Source: Diphasiastrum complanatum
Taxonomy: Eukaryota > Streptophyta > Lycopodiopsida > Lycopodiales > Lycopodiaceae
Direction of reading: 5' to 3'
DNA: 56,817 nt
Assembly (NCBI GenBank): GCA_029204225.1
Contig: MU833403.1
Location: 1-56,817 of the forward strand
A program made the position numbers and the translations under genes. A model generated the notes under the pieces. That model ran no database searches and was not told where the DNA came from. It was given only the letters and a program-made list of their open reading frames with translations. Positions within the stretch are counted from its first letter, which is position 1. Each line of letters begins with the position of its first letter. Shown in pieces: positions 13,126 through 23,820 of this stretch.

Positions 13126-13233
13126 ACTATATTTAAATGCAACATAAGTAATGTCTAACCAGATGTTAGATACATATTTTGACTTAACTATATCTAAATA
13201 TAACCCTAGCAATGTCTAACAGATGTTAGACAC
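13126..13233. repeat. Imperfect tandem duplication, 61-bp period
   Basis: ACTATAT(T/C)TAAAT...AATGTCTAAC..AGATGTTAGA occurs at 13126-13186 and again from 13187. The second copy runs up to the CACTA-like terminus. Confidence 0.6.
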
Positions 13234-13870
13234 TACAACAACGAGGACATGTAGCGATGTTTATGGTTATTTTAGCAACGGATATGACTTAAACAAATGC
13301 CCCTATAAACGTTGCTATTGACAATTTCATAGCGACATATCAGCGATGAAAAAGACAAATTTAGTGACATTTTTGCGATGTTTAAACGTCACTTAGCGAC
13401 AGTTTTTTGTATGCAGAGAAACCGCTCACTTCCAAAGTGAATGTAGACTACGATACCAATATGTCGCTGAATGTCGTCATTGGGCGTCTTTATAATTATC
13501 GCCAGGCGACCTTTTTGGAAAAACCCTGCAACCATTGCCACACGATGCCCACTGAAATTTTCATGATTGTTGTCGTGCAATGATCAATGTGATGCTTCAT
13601 TGTTGCTATATATATAGATGAATAATTTCAAGCGCAAAAATTCAAAATCAAATGAACGTCACTGGGTGACGTTCATTAACGTCGCTTAAATGTCGCTAAC
13701 CCTCTCAGCTCTGTTTTCTGACAGATATATAGTGTCGTTGGGTGTTATTTGGGCATCACCAAGCGACATTTAATTGACCATAAAAAAAATATTGCGATAT
13801 TTATGTAAACATTGCAAAAAAAAATTAGCTTCCAAGTAAACATCACCGAACAACGTTTAGTTTGGATTAA
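13231..13870. mobile_element. CACTA (En/Spm)-like transposon end with subterminal repeats
   Basis: CACTACAACAACGAGG at 13231 matches the plant CACTA terminal repeat type. It is followed by about 600 bp dense in short repeats in both orientations (GCGACATTT, AACGTCACTTAGCGAC, GTCGCTTAAATGTCGC). Such arrays are transposase-binding in this superfamily. No transposase and no facing TTGTTGTAGTG end were found, so this is one end or a truncated non-autonomous copy; the right border is approximate. Confidence 0.6.
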
Positions 13871-14285
13871 AGAAATATTTGGGTGTATGCGGGTGCTCAT
13901 TTGCACCCAAAAGGACCCATTTCAATTTTTGGAGAGCACATATAAGCATCCTTCTTTGAGAGTGGATTCTTGTGCTTCTATATTTGAGGTGAGCACTAGA
14001 ATTGATCAAAATTGCTTCTTGAATATTTATGCTATGTATTCTATGTATTCTATACTATACATGTATTCTATTTGCAAAAGAGTATTTACAGTATTTATAA
14101 TGTGCAGTTTTAGTTTTCATCAGAGAAGAAAGTATCGCTTCTGCGAATGCCTCTTCCTCATCGACATCTCTCCCGCTGCTATCGCCAGTCCCCGCCGCCA
14201 TCGCCAATCCTTCCTCCTGCGCAAGTTCTTGATCAATCTGCTCCTCTTGCTCTAAAAGCCACAGAATCATAGGTACTTTGTTCAA

Positions 14286-14942
14286 ATTTAATGCAATTCA
14301 ATCCTATTTAAAGTAAAGAGTATGATGAAAATCGCTCGCGTGAAACAAACGCGAAACACAACAATTCAGATGGATTTCAGATATGATTGCTGGTCACTGC
14401 CAGCTGTATCATTCCTACAGTCCTCCAAAAAGTAGACAGGCACTGCTGATCTATGGTTGAGATTAACATAACATTCAACAAAATTCAAACCAAGGTGCGG
14501 AATTAAATGAACAAGTGAATCAGACACACGAATAACAGTAGACTAATTTGCATTCAAGATCAGACATGATAAGAGTGATATGTGCGCAACTGCTACAAAA
14601 TCATCTATTGAGCCATTTGATTCTTCAAGCACTGCATGCAAATCCACGCAGCAGTGTGTTCGCAGAAGAGAAATACAGTTCTCCCACGAGTAATGTCTTG
14701 CTTGCTAGCAGACTTGTGGATCTACAAATCCTATGCAAAATTGTCTCACACGTAGGCTGACTCGTATTCTGTATTTTCGTCTTCTTGCTTACTAGCATTA
14801 GACTTCTTCATTTATGTAGTATATTATGCATCAACCAGAAGGTATATAGTCGCGTCGTGTAACTTCTAGATTAGAGTGATTAAACATCTACAAGAGTGGC
14901 AGATTAGCCACGACCTAGAGTGTATCTACTGGCGTCATGCTA
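14286..14942. other. Intergenic, nothing recognised
   Basis: No protein motif or structured repeat seen; it may include the LTR of the adjacent minus-strand copia copy, whose border is not visible. Confidence 0.3.
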
Positions 14943-16120
14943 TCAAATCAGATATCTGTACTGCTGGGTACGTGCATGATCTTGCCTTTTTTGGAGCGTG
15001 AGGGCAGAAAAAGATGTTGCGACAATTTTTGTGTCGTCTCGTGTCTTTTGACTTTCGCATCGTTTGACTTTTTCCTGTTGTACCGCGAAAAATTCTCTTT
15101 CGCGAATCTTTTGCATTCGTGTCTTCTCGTCAGGGTGTTCGCGAACATTTTCGCTTCGTGTCTTTTGACTTTTGTGTGCGCGAACTTTTTCGTCAGAGCG
15201 AGGGCTGAAAGCTATCAAAGCTTTGTTAATAGAAACGTTTTGTTTCTTCAGCTCCCTCTCAAAGCATGATAGCTTGACGACTCCAAGACTACTCCTCTGT
15301 CTCTCAAAAAGTCCTTTGTCTAGGGCTTTCGTGAAGATGTCAGCAATCATGTCTTTCGTTCCGATGAAGATGGTCTGCAGTATCTTCTTCTCAATCAGAT
15401 TCTTGATCAAGTGGTACTTGATCGCGATGTGTTTCGTCCTTGAGTGAAACACATGATCTTTTGTCAGATGTATTGCAGATGTATTATCCATCTGCAAAAC
15501 CAGAGTCTCCTTTCTTGTTTCGCCCAATTTGTCCAGAAATTGCTTGAGCTACATTATTTCATTGGCCATCTTTGCTGATGCAACGTACTCTGCTTCGCAG
15601 GATGACTGAGCCACAATGGTCTGCTTCTTGCTGACCCAGAGAATTGCCGCTCCTAATGCAATGGTACATCCTCCTGAGACGCTTTTACAATCATCCTTGA
15701 GGGATGCCCAACTAGCATCACTATAGGAAAGCATCTTGAACCCTGCATCCCGACAATAATACAAGCCACAATCCATCGTTAATTGAAGATATTGCAAAAT
15801 TTGTTTTGCAATCTTCCAATGTGTCGAGCCTGGATTCATGCAGAATTGGCCCATCCTGAACACTGCATAAGCAATGTCAGGACGCGTGTTGTTTGCAAGG
15901 TACATCAGCGAACCTATCAGCTTCCTATAAGGTGTGAGCTGCATTTGTTCTCTCTCTTCTTCAGTCTTTCGAAATCATCATTTGTCAGCATCATTCCTGC
16001 GAGCATTGGAGTTTTTACTCCTTTGCAATTCAGCATCCTAAAATTCTCTAGAATTTTCTGGGTGTATCTGGACTGGATGAGATAGAACAATTCCTTAATG
16101 CTCAATACTTCTCAGCCAGT
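14943..16120 (-). pseudogene. Ty1/copia pol 3' fragment (RT end, RNase H) with long tail
   Basis: Reading down the minus strand: end of RT (FYLIQSRYTQKILENFRMLN, about 16100-16040), then YRKLIGSLMYLANNTRPDIA, and RNase H with IVAQSSCEAEYVASAK (about 15600). The C-terminal part follows (TSAIHLTKDHVFHSRTKHIA, then IADIFTKALDKGLFERQRSS). Frames shift around 15950 and 15540. After the usual RNase H end the frame stays open for about 85 more codons of Lys/Arg/Glu-rich sequence to 14943, encoded by DNA with repeated AAAGTCAAAAGACACGA units. That part is probably LTR or 3' UTR rather than protein. No 5' pol or gag is present. Confidence 0.87.
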
Positions 16121-16129
16121 GAGTCATGT

Positions 16130-16717
16130 TGGCGATTGTTGGGGCTTTCTATGGGTTCTCATAAGCCCGTGGTGACTCGACTGACAGTTCATCTCCCTGG
16201 ACATGAATTGGTGTACTTCAGTGAGGGAGTGGATTTAGAAGAGGTCATAGATGGCCGTTCAGGTATCACTTTGACAACATTCTTAACATCTCATCAAAAG
16301 CTGACCTAGGGAAAGTGGAGTAACTTATAGAGAGATTTGGAAGGAAGCATTTACCTGGTCAAGACTTCATCCATTGTATGGTTCTTGTTAGGCTTCATCC
16401 CAAACTTGAGTACATGGTTTTCCATGTGCCAAGTTAGTTTGGTGCTCAGCACCCTGGTATTATCTTGCACCCTGGTATTATCTCATCAACACCTGCATGA
16501 ACGAATGTATCGAGAAACGTGCTCGGACATCATCTACCACATTCTTTGAAAACTTCATAGGTTTTTAGGTTCAATGGATTCAACTGTCGAGGTGTAGGCT
16601 CATACCAAGAGATACCCAAAATTGATTATTGCAGAGAACAATCTTTGGATAGGCTACAACCCAAGAAGTTGTATGTCCTGTAGTCACATCAAAGATATCT
16701 CATTAAACTTGGACTTA

Positions 16718-16719
<2 letters not shown>
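16130..16719. other. Unresolved stretch before CT microsatellite
   Basis: Contains short open frames (16337-16549, 16622-) and a direct repeat of CACCCTGGTATTATCT near 16449-16483. No family was recognised. It looks like decayed coding or transposon sequence, but this is not proven. Confidence 0.25.

Positions 16720-16799
<80 letters not shown>
16720..16799. repeat. (CT)40 microsatellite
   Basis: Uninterrupted CT dinucleotide tract of 80 bp. The Ser-Leu open frame across it is an artefact. Confidence 0.98.
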
Positions 16800-16805
<6 letters not shown>

Positions 16806-17751
16806 GTGAATATATAGAAAGTGAATGTTTACTCAGTAGATTCTAAGCTCTATATTTTGCTTGATATGTGTTGTAATGTGAGTCTTCTAGCTCTCAAATC
16901 CTTTTGGCATAATGTGAAATTGTTGTGAAAGTTTTACAAACTAACTTGGAAGATTTTTTTAACACAATTAAACTCCTTCTAAAGTTGAGTTGTTGGATCA
17001 TCTGTTATTTGGGTTGTATGATAGCAATTTATGAGATTGTTGTTTCAACTTCAAGCTCACTAGAAATTGAAAAAATCATAGTCTGTGATTTTTGAATTTG
17101 ATATGTACATTGGCATCATATTAGGAATGACTTTTCTTGAACATCCATAGATCATAGCTCCCTTGAGATGCTATTTTGTAGTATTTTCAAGCTATGTATA
17201 TATATATATCTATCTATATATATGTTTGAACTTACATACACTTTTATGCATATATTATTGGTGGACCTTGCTAAATAATAATTGGACCCAATTGTTAGGC
17301 CTCAGACTACTAGCCAAGAAATCATAACCAATATCCTTACACTATGTATCGATAATCGTGTGATGGTCTACAATTCAACCATTTTTGTGGAATAGAACTT
17401 CATTAAAAGCTCAAGGAACAATATATGTTCATAGATTTCCATATATTTTTGTGCCTGCACAATACACATTAATCATGATACACTTGATAAATTAATATTC
17501 ACTATTTGATTTGGTTGGTAGAGAGGAATTATTTTTTCCACTCCCCATGCTCACTGGCTAAGACAATGAAGATTGAACATGCAAGAATACTGAATTTTTT
17601 TTTTAACAAACTGATATCTCAGTCGTTTATTCCAACACACTGACAATGGTGTATGCAACCATTTGCAGTCTACCAATTTTCTGTATTTGCCATACTATTT
17701 GCCTAATGGTAATGTCTAATGCCTAAAGACTATGTGTATTAAAGGGAATAA
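16800..17751. other. AT-rich intergenic stretch
   Basis: Holds a TA/TATC tract at about 17196-17223 and no recognisable gene or transposon protein. It adjoins the truncated 3' side of the gypsy element. Confidence 0.4.
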
Positions 17752-18374
17752 AACGCTTACCATGGGCATTCGACTCAGGGCATTTGCTACCACATTGTAG
17801 CGACCTTTCCTGTACCTTAGTTGATAGTCAAACTCCTGGAGCAGTTCGGCCTAGCGAGCTTTTCTTCCTTTCAAGTCACTGTGGGAGGAAAGCCACTTGA
17901 TACTTTCTTGATCAAACACGATCTCAAACTTAGCTCCATAGAGGTAGTGCCTCCATTTCTTAAGAGCATAGATATTGCAAACAACAACTCCTCATAAGTG
18001 GAATAATTCAACTGGTGTTTATCCAGTTTCTTACTCTCAAACGCGACTGGACGGTCATGTTGAGTAAGAACAACACCGATTGCATGATCACTGGCATCGG
18101 TTTCTACTATGAATGCTTCATTTGGATCCACTAAACTTAAGACAAGAGCAGTTGCAATTGCAGCCTTTAGATTTTCAAAGCTCGCTTGTTGTTTAGGCCC
18201 CCAACTAAAGTATTTGCCCTTACTCTTGAGTAGGTCTGTCAAAAGAGCAGTCAAGAGGGCATACTGATGGATTAACCTCCTGTAAAAATCTGCCAATCCG
18301 AGGAAGATCTGCAGCTCTTCCAACGAAGTTGGTGCTAGCCACCGCATAATTGCGGCTACCTTTTCAGGATCCAT
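17752..18374 (-). pseudogene. Gypsy RNase H fragment
   Basis: After RT, LEELQIFLGLADFYRRLIHQ is followed by LVDPNEAFIVETDASDHAIG, the RNase H start with its catalytic ETDASD. Next come VLTQHDRPVAFESKKL and LNYSTYEELLFAI. The frame breaks near 17960, and the end reads ARxAELLQEFDYQLRYRKGR. No integrase zinc finger follows. Confidence 0.88.
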
Positions 18375-18429
18375 CCTGATCCCTCAGCGGAGATAATATG
18401 TCTGAGGTAGTGAATCTCTTCCTTGAAGA

Positions 18430-19119
18430 ACTCGCATTTTGATTCCTCTGCAAACAAGGAATTTTCTCTCAGGACCTAGAACACTTGGCGTAAGTGTTCA
18501 AAATGCTCTTCTTTAGTACGACTAAAGACCAGGATATCATCAAGGTAGATTAATACGAACTTGCCCAAAGATGTCTGAACACGACGTTCATCAACCTCAT
18601 AAATGTTGCTGGGGCATTGGTTAATCCAAAGGGGAGAACCAAAAACTCGTAATGACCATTCCGTGAACGAAAAGCTGTTAACGGAACGTCATCTTCTTTA
18701 ATACGTACCTGATGATATCCAAACCTAAGATCGATCTTAGTAAAATACTTTGCCCTTTTGAGTTGATCAAAGATCTCATCAATCCTGGGCAAAGGATACT
18801 TATCCTTAATTGTGAGTTTATTTAAGGCCCTATAGTCTATGCACATATGCATGGACCCATCTTTTTTCTTAACCAACAAAATGGGCGCAGCCCATGGTGA
18901 CTTACTAGGGCATATAAACCCTTTAGCTAAATGCTCTTGCAGCTGCCGCTCTACCTCTAGGTGTTCCGCATGGCTCAACCTATAAGGAGGCTTACTAACA
19001 GGTTTAGTCTCGGGTATTAGTTCTATGGGATGAACTACCTCTCTTCTCGGGGGTAACCCGAATGGTAAATCGCTAGGAAAGTCGTCTTTAAAATCATTTG
19101 AAATAGTTTGCAAACTCAC
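18430..19119 (-). pseudogene. Gypsy reverse transcriptase
   Basis: [20 protein letters not shown], then [20 protein letters not shown], then [20 protein letters not shown]. The catalytic box YLDDILVFSRTKEEHFEHL lies in a shifted frame, YLDD at 18536-18547. The D of the first motif (KID) is intact. Confidence 0.92.
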
Positions 19120-19134
19120 ATCTCTCTCTTTTCT

Positions 19135-19938
19135 CTAAACAGAAGAAACACATTTCTTTGGATATGGAAAAGATAAACTTGCATTACTTGAAAAAGTTTC
19201 AGAAGTAAGAAAACAAAGAAATACCTTTTCAATTTTTCGTTTCCTTACCAGCCACTTCAACTGCACAGAAGATACAACTGGCGAAGCCGGCACACTTGCA
19301 TTTCCAACCAACTTAACTTTCTGACCTCTATGAACAAACTCCAAAGTGCTATCAACATAACTACGCACAAGACCACCAGTAGTTTCTAACATAAACAACC
19401 ATTCATGACCAACTATTACATCTGCCAAGGCCAAGCTCATCACTTGAAAGTCTAAAATATCTTGATAGTCTTGGATTTGTATGGGAACTTGTGGAACGAA
19501 AGTATCATAAATATCTTTACGCTCACCATCAGCAAGTGTAACTACGTATTGATGATCGCTTGGTTTTTGCTCTAACTTCAACTTCTTCACCAAAGAATGG
19601 TTTAGAAAGTTGTGGGTTGCCCCATCGTCCACCATTATCCGAACTTTCTGGCCATTAATACTTCCTAACAATCGGAAAATAGTATGAGGTTTGACTGCAG
19701 GTTGCCAAATGTTAGCAGTAACTGAACAGGTATGTGCCTCATTTATATGAGACACGTGAACAGACTTTACCTTGGGGGACTGTCCCAAAGGCAAAACTTG
19801 GACAGTGTGAACTTGCTTCTCCGGTTTCTTAAAAGGACCATTTTGGTTCTTACCGAGAGTTTCGTCAGTGTTCCCTTTATGTTGTACTTTAGGACACTGA
19901 CTCTTGTTATGACCTTTTCCCATACAAATGAAGCACAA
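19135..19938 (-). pseudogene. Gypsy zinc knuckle and aspartic protease region
   Basis: Begins with a gag CCHC zinc knuckle, CFICMGKGHNKSQC (CX2CX4HX4C, about 19935-19894). The protease active site reads VDDGATHNFLN (about 19640-19605), where the family has D-S-G or D-T-G, so the active site is altered. Downstream LADVIVGHEWLF fits the protease flap and C-terminus. Confidence 0.85.
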
Positions 19939-20889
19939 GCCTCACTCTTGGCTCTTTCGATGTCTCTTCTCGACAATCTATACCTCTTTTTGTTCAAAGA
20001 ATTAGATGTCGGAATTTTTCTCTTCTCTCCATGCTTGGAGGACTCAGGTCGAGTATCTTCTACTACTCTTTTACCTTTTGGGCGAACTATGTCATCATAG
20101 GTCTGAGCTAGTGTGATAGCAGTTTCCAATGTTTTAGGCTTTAAAGGCCGAAGATAATTTTGGTATTCGGCTTGCAAACCCCGAATGAATCCCCTTACCT
20201 GATTATAATCATCTAAGTCAGATAATTTCATGGTAGCATCCCGATAACTGGCGATATATTGGGTGAGAGGATGGTTTCCCATACAACAGGTTTCCCAATC
20301 TTCCCAGTTTCTATCGGTTTCATTTTCAAGTAGGAAATTTTTCTTAAACATATCCTGAAAACTATCCCAAGTCTTTGGTTCTAAACCTCCTTCCCGCAGA
20401 CTTATCCACCACCTAAAGGCTTTTCCCGTCAGGGAGATGCTCGCCTCTAAAGGCCGATCCTCATCAGGAGTTCCTTTTAATCGAAAAGGATACATGCGTC
20501 ACGAGAAAGGCAACAACCGAATCTCGGTTATGGTCTTTTTCTTCTCCACCAAAGGTGGGAAGGCGTAAATCTTTAGGTACTACCTTATGGGGTGATGGTG
20601 GGACAGATAAATTATTACCGTGGATAGCAGGATTCACTCGATACTGCACTAAAACAGCTTGTTTTAAAGCATTAAGACTTTGAACATTATCACGCACTAG
20701 TCTTTCAAGTCTGGAAAGCCTTTCATTAGTCTCTTGCTGGGTATTGGCTTGTTCCTCAACAGACTCTTCTAATTTTTTAAGATGATCATAAGTTTCTACT
20801 ACCCACTGCCTAAACTCAAAAATATTTAATGGTATTTCTTCATTTTCATCTCCCTCATTCATGTCCACATCCTGCATGTCATCCTGCAA
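19850..20889 (-). pseudogene. Gypsy gag
   Basis: The N-terminal part (20889-20464) is acidic with a predicted coiled coil around QANTQQETNERLSRLERLV. The capsid part in the next frame (20495-19767) reads GKAFRWWISLREGG, TWDSFQDMFKKNF, and NHPLTQYIASYRDATMKLSD, like retrotransposon gag. A frameshift sits near 20480. Confidence 0.85.
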
Positions 20890-21756
20890 GGAGGGATTTT
20901 GAGAGGGTTCTTGAGTAGGCGGTAAAAGAAGAACTGACTGGCTCTTTTCTACAGGAGAGTTCCACGAGGCAGACTAGACATGACTATATCTTCAAGTTCG
21001 TCTACAGGAGTATGACTCATGTCTACAAAATTAAGCATGCGTAATAGAACAGAGATAACAGTGTTTAATTGCCCAAAAATTGACTTACTAGCACATGCAA
21101 GGAGTGTAAAGCTTCATGCACTGACATGCAAAACAAAAACAAGAGAGAGAAAGCTTCTCTGGTTTGGAAATGCAAGTGATTGGGCGGTCTCAGCATGCAA
21201 CTGTGATCTGGCAATTTCTGACTTTTTTCTGAATAAATCAGGAACATTGGCCAAACTTCGGATGATCACCCAAACCGTTTCTGACCACCAACTGCTGTGA
21301 GATTTGTTTCTCTTGGAGCGCCCCTCTGTATGTTAGCTTTCCCAATTCCAACTTTTGAAAAATCTGCCATCGTTTGAAATTGTAGTGTCTTCAACTTCAG
21401 AAGGTCAATTCTGGCCAGAAAATCAAGATTTTGATTTGAAATGTGAGTATCTAGAAAAGTACAACAAATTTCAGGGTGAAATCTGTTGCATCCTTCAGCG
21501 AGTAGTGTGTAGACCTTATCCTCCAAATCTGATCCAAAACTAATCACGTTTGGATTGTGTACTATCTGCTCCCAAAAACCAGGTCCTAGCGCCCTCCAAA
21601 AGTCAGAGTTTGTTGAATTCTGAATTCTGGTTTCTGATTTCTGATTTCCTTTTACACAGATGCTGCTATGATTTGAGCGCCCACCCCTGGAGTTTCTATC
21701 CTGTCCAAAATCAGATAGAAAGCAAGAAGGACCATCAGAAAGCGATGGAGGAAGAA

Positions 21757-21843
21757 GATCGCTGAGGGAGTAGTAGCGCTGGAGGAGAGAGATCGTTGAG
21801 GGAGCAGTAGCACTGGAGGAGAGAGATCGCTGAGGGAGTAGTA
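21757..21843. repeat. 34-bp tandem repeat in gypsy leader
   Basis: Two full units (21757-21790, 21791-21824) and a partial third (21825-21843), each starting GATCG(C/T)TGAGGGAG. They lie between primer site and gag. Confidence 0.85.
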
Positions 21844-21882
21844 AGAAAAATGCGATGATCCCACCCACGGGCCAGGATCCAC

Positions 21883-21894
21883 GCTCTGATACCA
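21883..21894 (-). other. Primer-binding site (tRNA-iMet) of gypsy element
   Basis: The minus strand reads TGGTATCAGAGC one base inside the LTR end; it is complementary to initiator tRNA-Met and sets the orientation of the element. Confidence 0.85.
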
Positions 21895-21895
21895 A

Positions 21896-22434
21896 TATTA
21901 GGATCAATGGAAGAAGAACCCACACAGAAGAAGAGTGACTCTGGATCTCCACCCACAATCTTGTACCTGGCTCTACATTCATAGGCCACCATATAGGACC
22001 AGCGCCCAGCCTCCAGGAGGCCATGCACTCCTCTCACATGCACAGTTGCCACTGTGCATGTGGATGTCCCTCATGCAAACTGAGCATGTGGCACACAAGC
22101 CCTACCTAACTTGAGGGACCCACCCTTAGCATCTAAGGGTGCCCTCCACTTAGTGGCACTCCCTATGAATATAGACCAAGCCCTCTGGATCCTAGTCCCT
22201 AAGGGTTATTATCCCGAACTACGGGGCTGAGTGTCACCCCGCCGGGACCCCCTAGGGTCTAACGAGTCACTAGTATCCTTGTGTTTGCCAATGGCCATAA
22301 CAAAAATTGTCTATTTTGCTCAATAACTTTGTCTGTAACTGTCTGATTCATTTATTTTCTTAACCTATCGGTAACTGCAGAGGCAAGATCAGCGTAGACC
22401 AGTGCTATCCCGCGATCAGACATTGATCCTAACA
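21896..22434 (-). repeat. 5' LTR of the gypsy element (539 bp)
   Basis: On the minus strand it starts TGTTAGGATCAATG (22434-22421) and ends CATTGATCCTAATA (21909-21896). This is a 14-bp inverted repeat with one mismatch, and the usual terminal CA is TA. The inner border is supported by the adjacent primer site. No second copy was found in the window. Confidence 0.8.
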
Positions 22435-23651
22435 ACGCGACCTTCCTTTGATCATGGTTTATCCCGAATTTCCAATATGTAAATGGATAGCCAAAAGGCA
22501 CAACCTAAGGGCTCTCTACACTTTCATAATCTTTAGCCAAGGTCCTGAAATTCTTAAGAGCTAAGATTTTCCATGGCATAAAAACCATGTAAGAGTTTAT
22601 TTTTGCCATGATTTTTTAGTTTTACTTGTCCATTATGAGCTCAAGTGAAATTTGACCATCAGCCTTGTAGATCAGCTTTATGAGGCAGAATGAAAATGAA
22701 AGCCAATCAGAGTCCTAGAAATTGCTAAAAAATATTAAATTTGCCCTTTAAAGAATGATATCCATTCTGTAATGGAGAAACGTCCATTTCTCCATAATCT
22801 TTCCCCAGTTGCAGAAACGTAGAGTTTGAGGAAATGGGTTTCCCATAACTATGCTTTAAGAGCAAAACCTTTGAACAGACTGACATAAGATGAGGTTCAA
22901 TTGTCACTTCCTGTTTCCCAGGTGGAAAATGTTTCCCAAAACTAGGTTTCAAAGTTGTAGCCTTGTCAATCATCTTATTGATACTTAGTCCTATTAGACT
23001 TTTGATCTTTTCTTGCATTTTTTGAAGGCAGAAAGCTCTTAAAGAGTATAATAGCTTTTCAGACAAAAATTCTAAGCAGAGGAGGCAGCAGTTCACAAAA
23101 AAGAGGATCTTTGTTCTAGAATAAGCATACCTAGAGATAGGGGAATGACCCAACATGAACATGGAAGGAGAGAAACAAAGAATGGGAAGTAGCATGAAAA
23201 TGTTGAAAAAGTACTAGGATACTAGCATTATTGAGATTCTTGGACTAGCATCATATGAGAAAAAAGAGGAAAATAGCACCATAATACTAATGTGAATGAC
23301 CAGAAAACAAGTGCCATACCCCACCTGAATGCTAAGCAGTGCCAAGATGTGAAGGCTCAAAAAGAGGACCACGTCCCATCAAATAGCCCTGAAGACTTCT
23401 CAAACAACATAATTTCAGTGACTGCAACATGTAAATCTTGAATAGAGTTCATATGAAGCATATTCATGTAGAATATTTCCCACTGCTTGGCTTCTTCGAT
23501 GCTACAGCCACAGTTTTGTGTGGCTAGCAGATATTGATGCAACACCCAGCTCAAAGTGATGTGGCAAATAGAGTTATTCCTCAAAATTTTGCAAAAAAGC
23601 AAACTTTGTTTTGCATACCATTCTGAAAAAGGTTCTCAAGATCAAATAGGT
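22435..23651. other. Between gypsy LTR and TAD3 stop codon
   Basis: Expected to hold the TAD3 3' UTR. A 156-codon minus-strand frame (23195-22725) has no recognised motif and is not called a gene. Confidence 0.4.
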
Positions 23652-23820
23652 TTAGGATGACAAGTCATCTTCAGACAAGGCCACCTGAATAACAGTATAG
23701 TGATGATTTAGCCCTTGTTGGCTATGTAGCTTATAGCGGCTTCCTAAAGCCCCATATTTTGGATTCTTGATTCCATAGAAGACTCGACGTACTCTCTGAT
23801 GTACCAATGCCATTGCACAC
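23652..23820 (-). CDS. TAD3: TAD3 exon 10 (end)
   Basis: Starts inside the zinc motif and encodes [20 protein letters not shown], then [20 protein letters not shown] and the C-terminus [10 protein letters not shown], stop TAA at 23652-23654. Confidence 0.95.

Larger units (their letters stand above)
17752..22434 (-). mobile_element. Ty3/gypsy element, 3'-truncated (LTR, gag, PR, RT, RNase H)
   Basis: Minus-oriented element in the order 5' LTR (21896-22434), PBS (21883-21894), about 1-kb leader, gag (about 20889-19850), protease (about 19700-19600), RT (about 19119-18430) and RNase H (18374-17752). It stops right after RNase H (KGRYNVVANALSRMPMVSV, about 17810-17752). Integrase, polypurine tract and 3' LTR are missing. 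At least three frame breaks (near 20480, 19940 and 18560) show it is dead. The motifs fit plant Ty3/gypsy, perhaps the chromovirus side, but the clade is not determined. Confidence 0.9.

Noticed and set aside
13812-14255. 147-codon plus-strand frame
   Set aside because: Low-complexity Tyr/Met/Cys content in the zone beside the CACTA end; no homology recognised.
16622-16846. Open frame with long Ser-Leu repeat
   Set aside because: Produced entirely by the CT microsatellite.
22725-23195. 156-codon minus-strand frame downstream of TAD3
   Set aside because: No recognisable motif and lies where the 3' UTR is expected.
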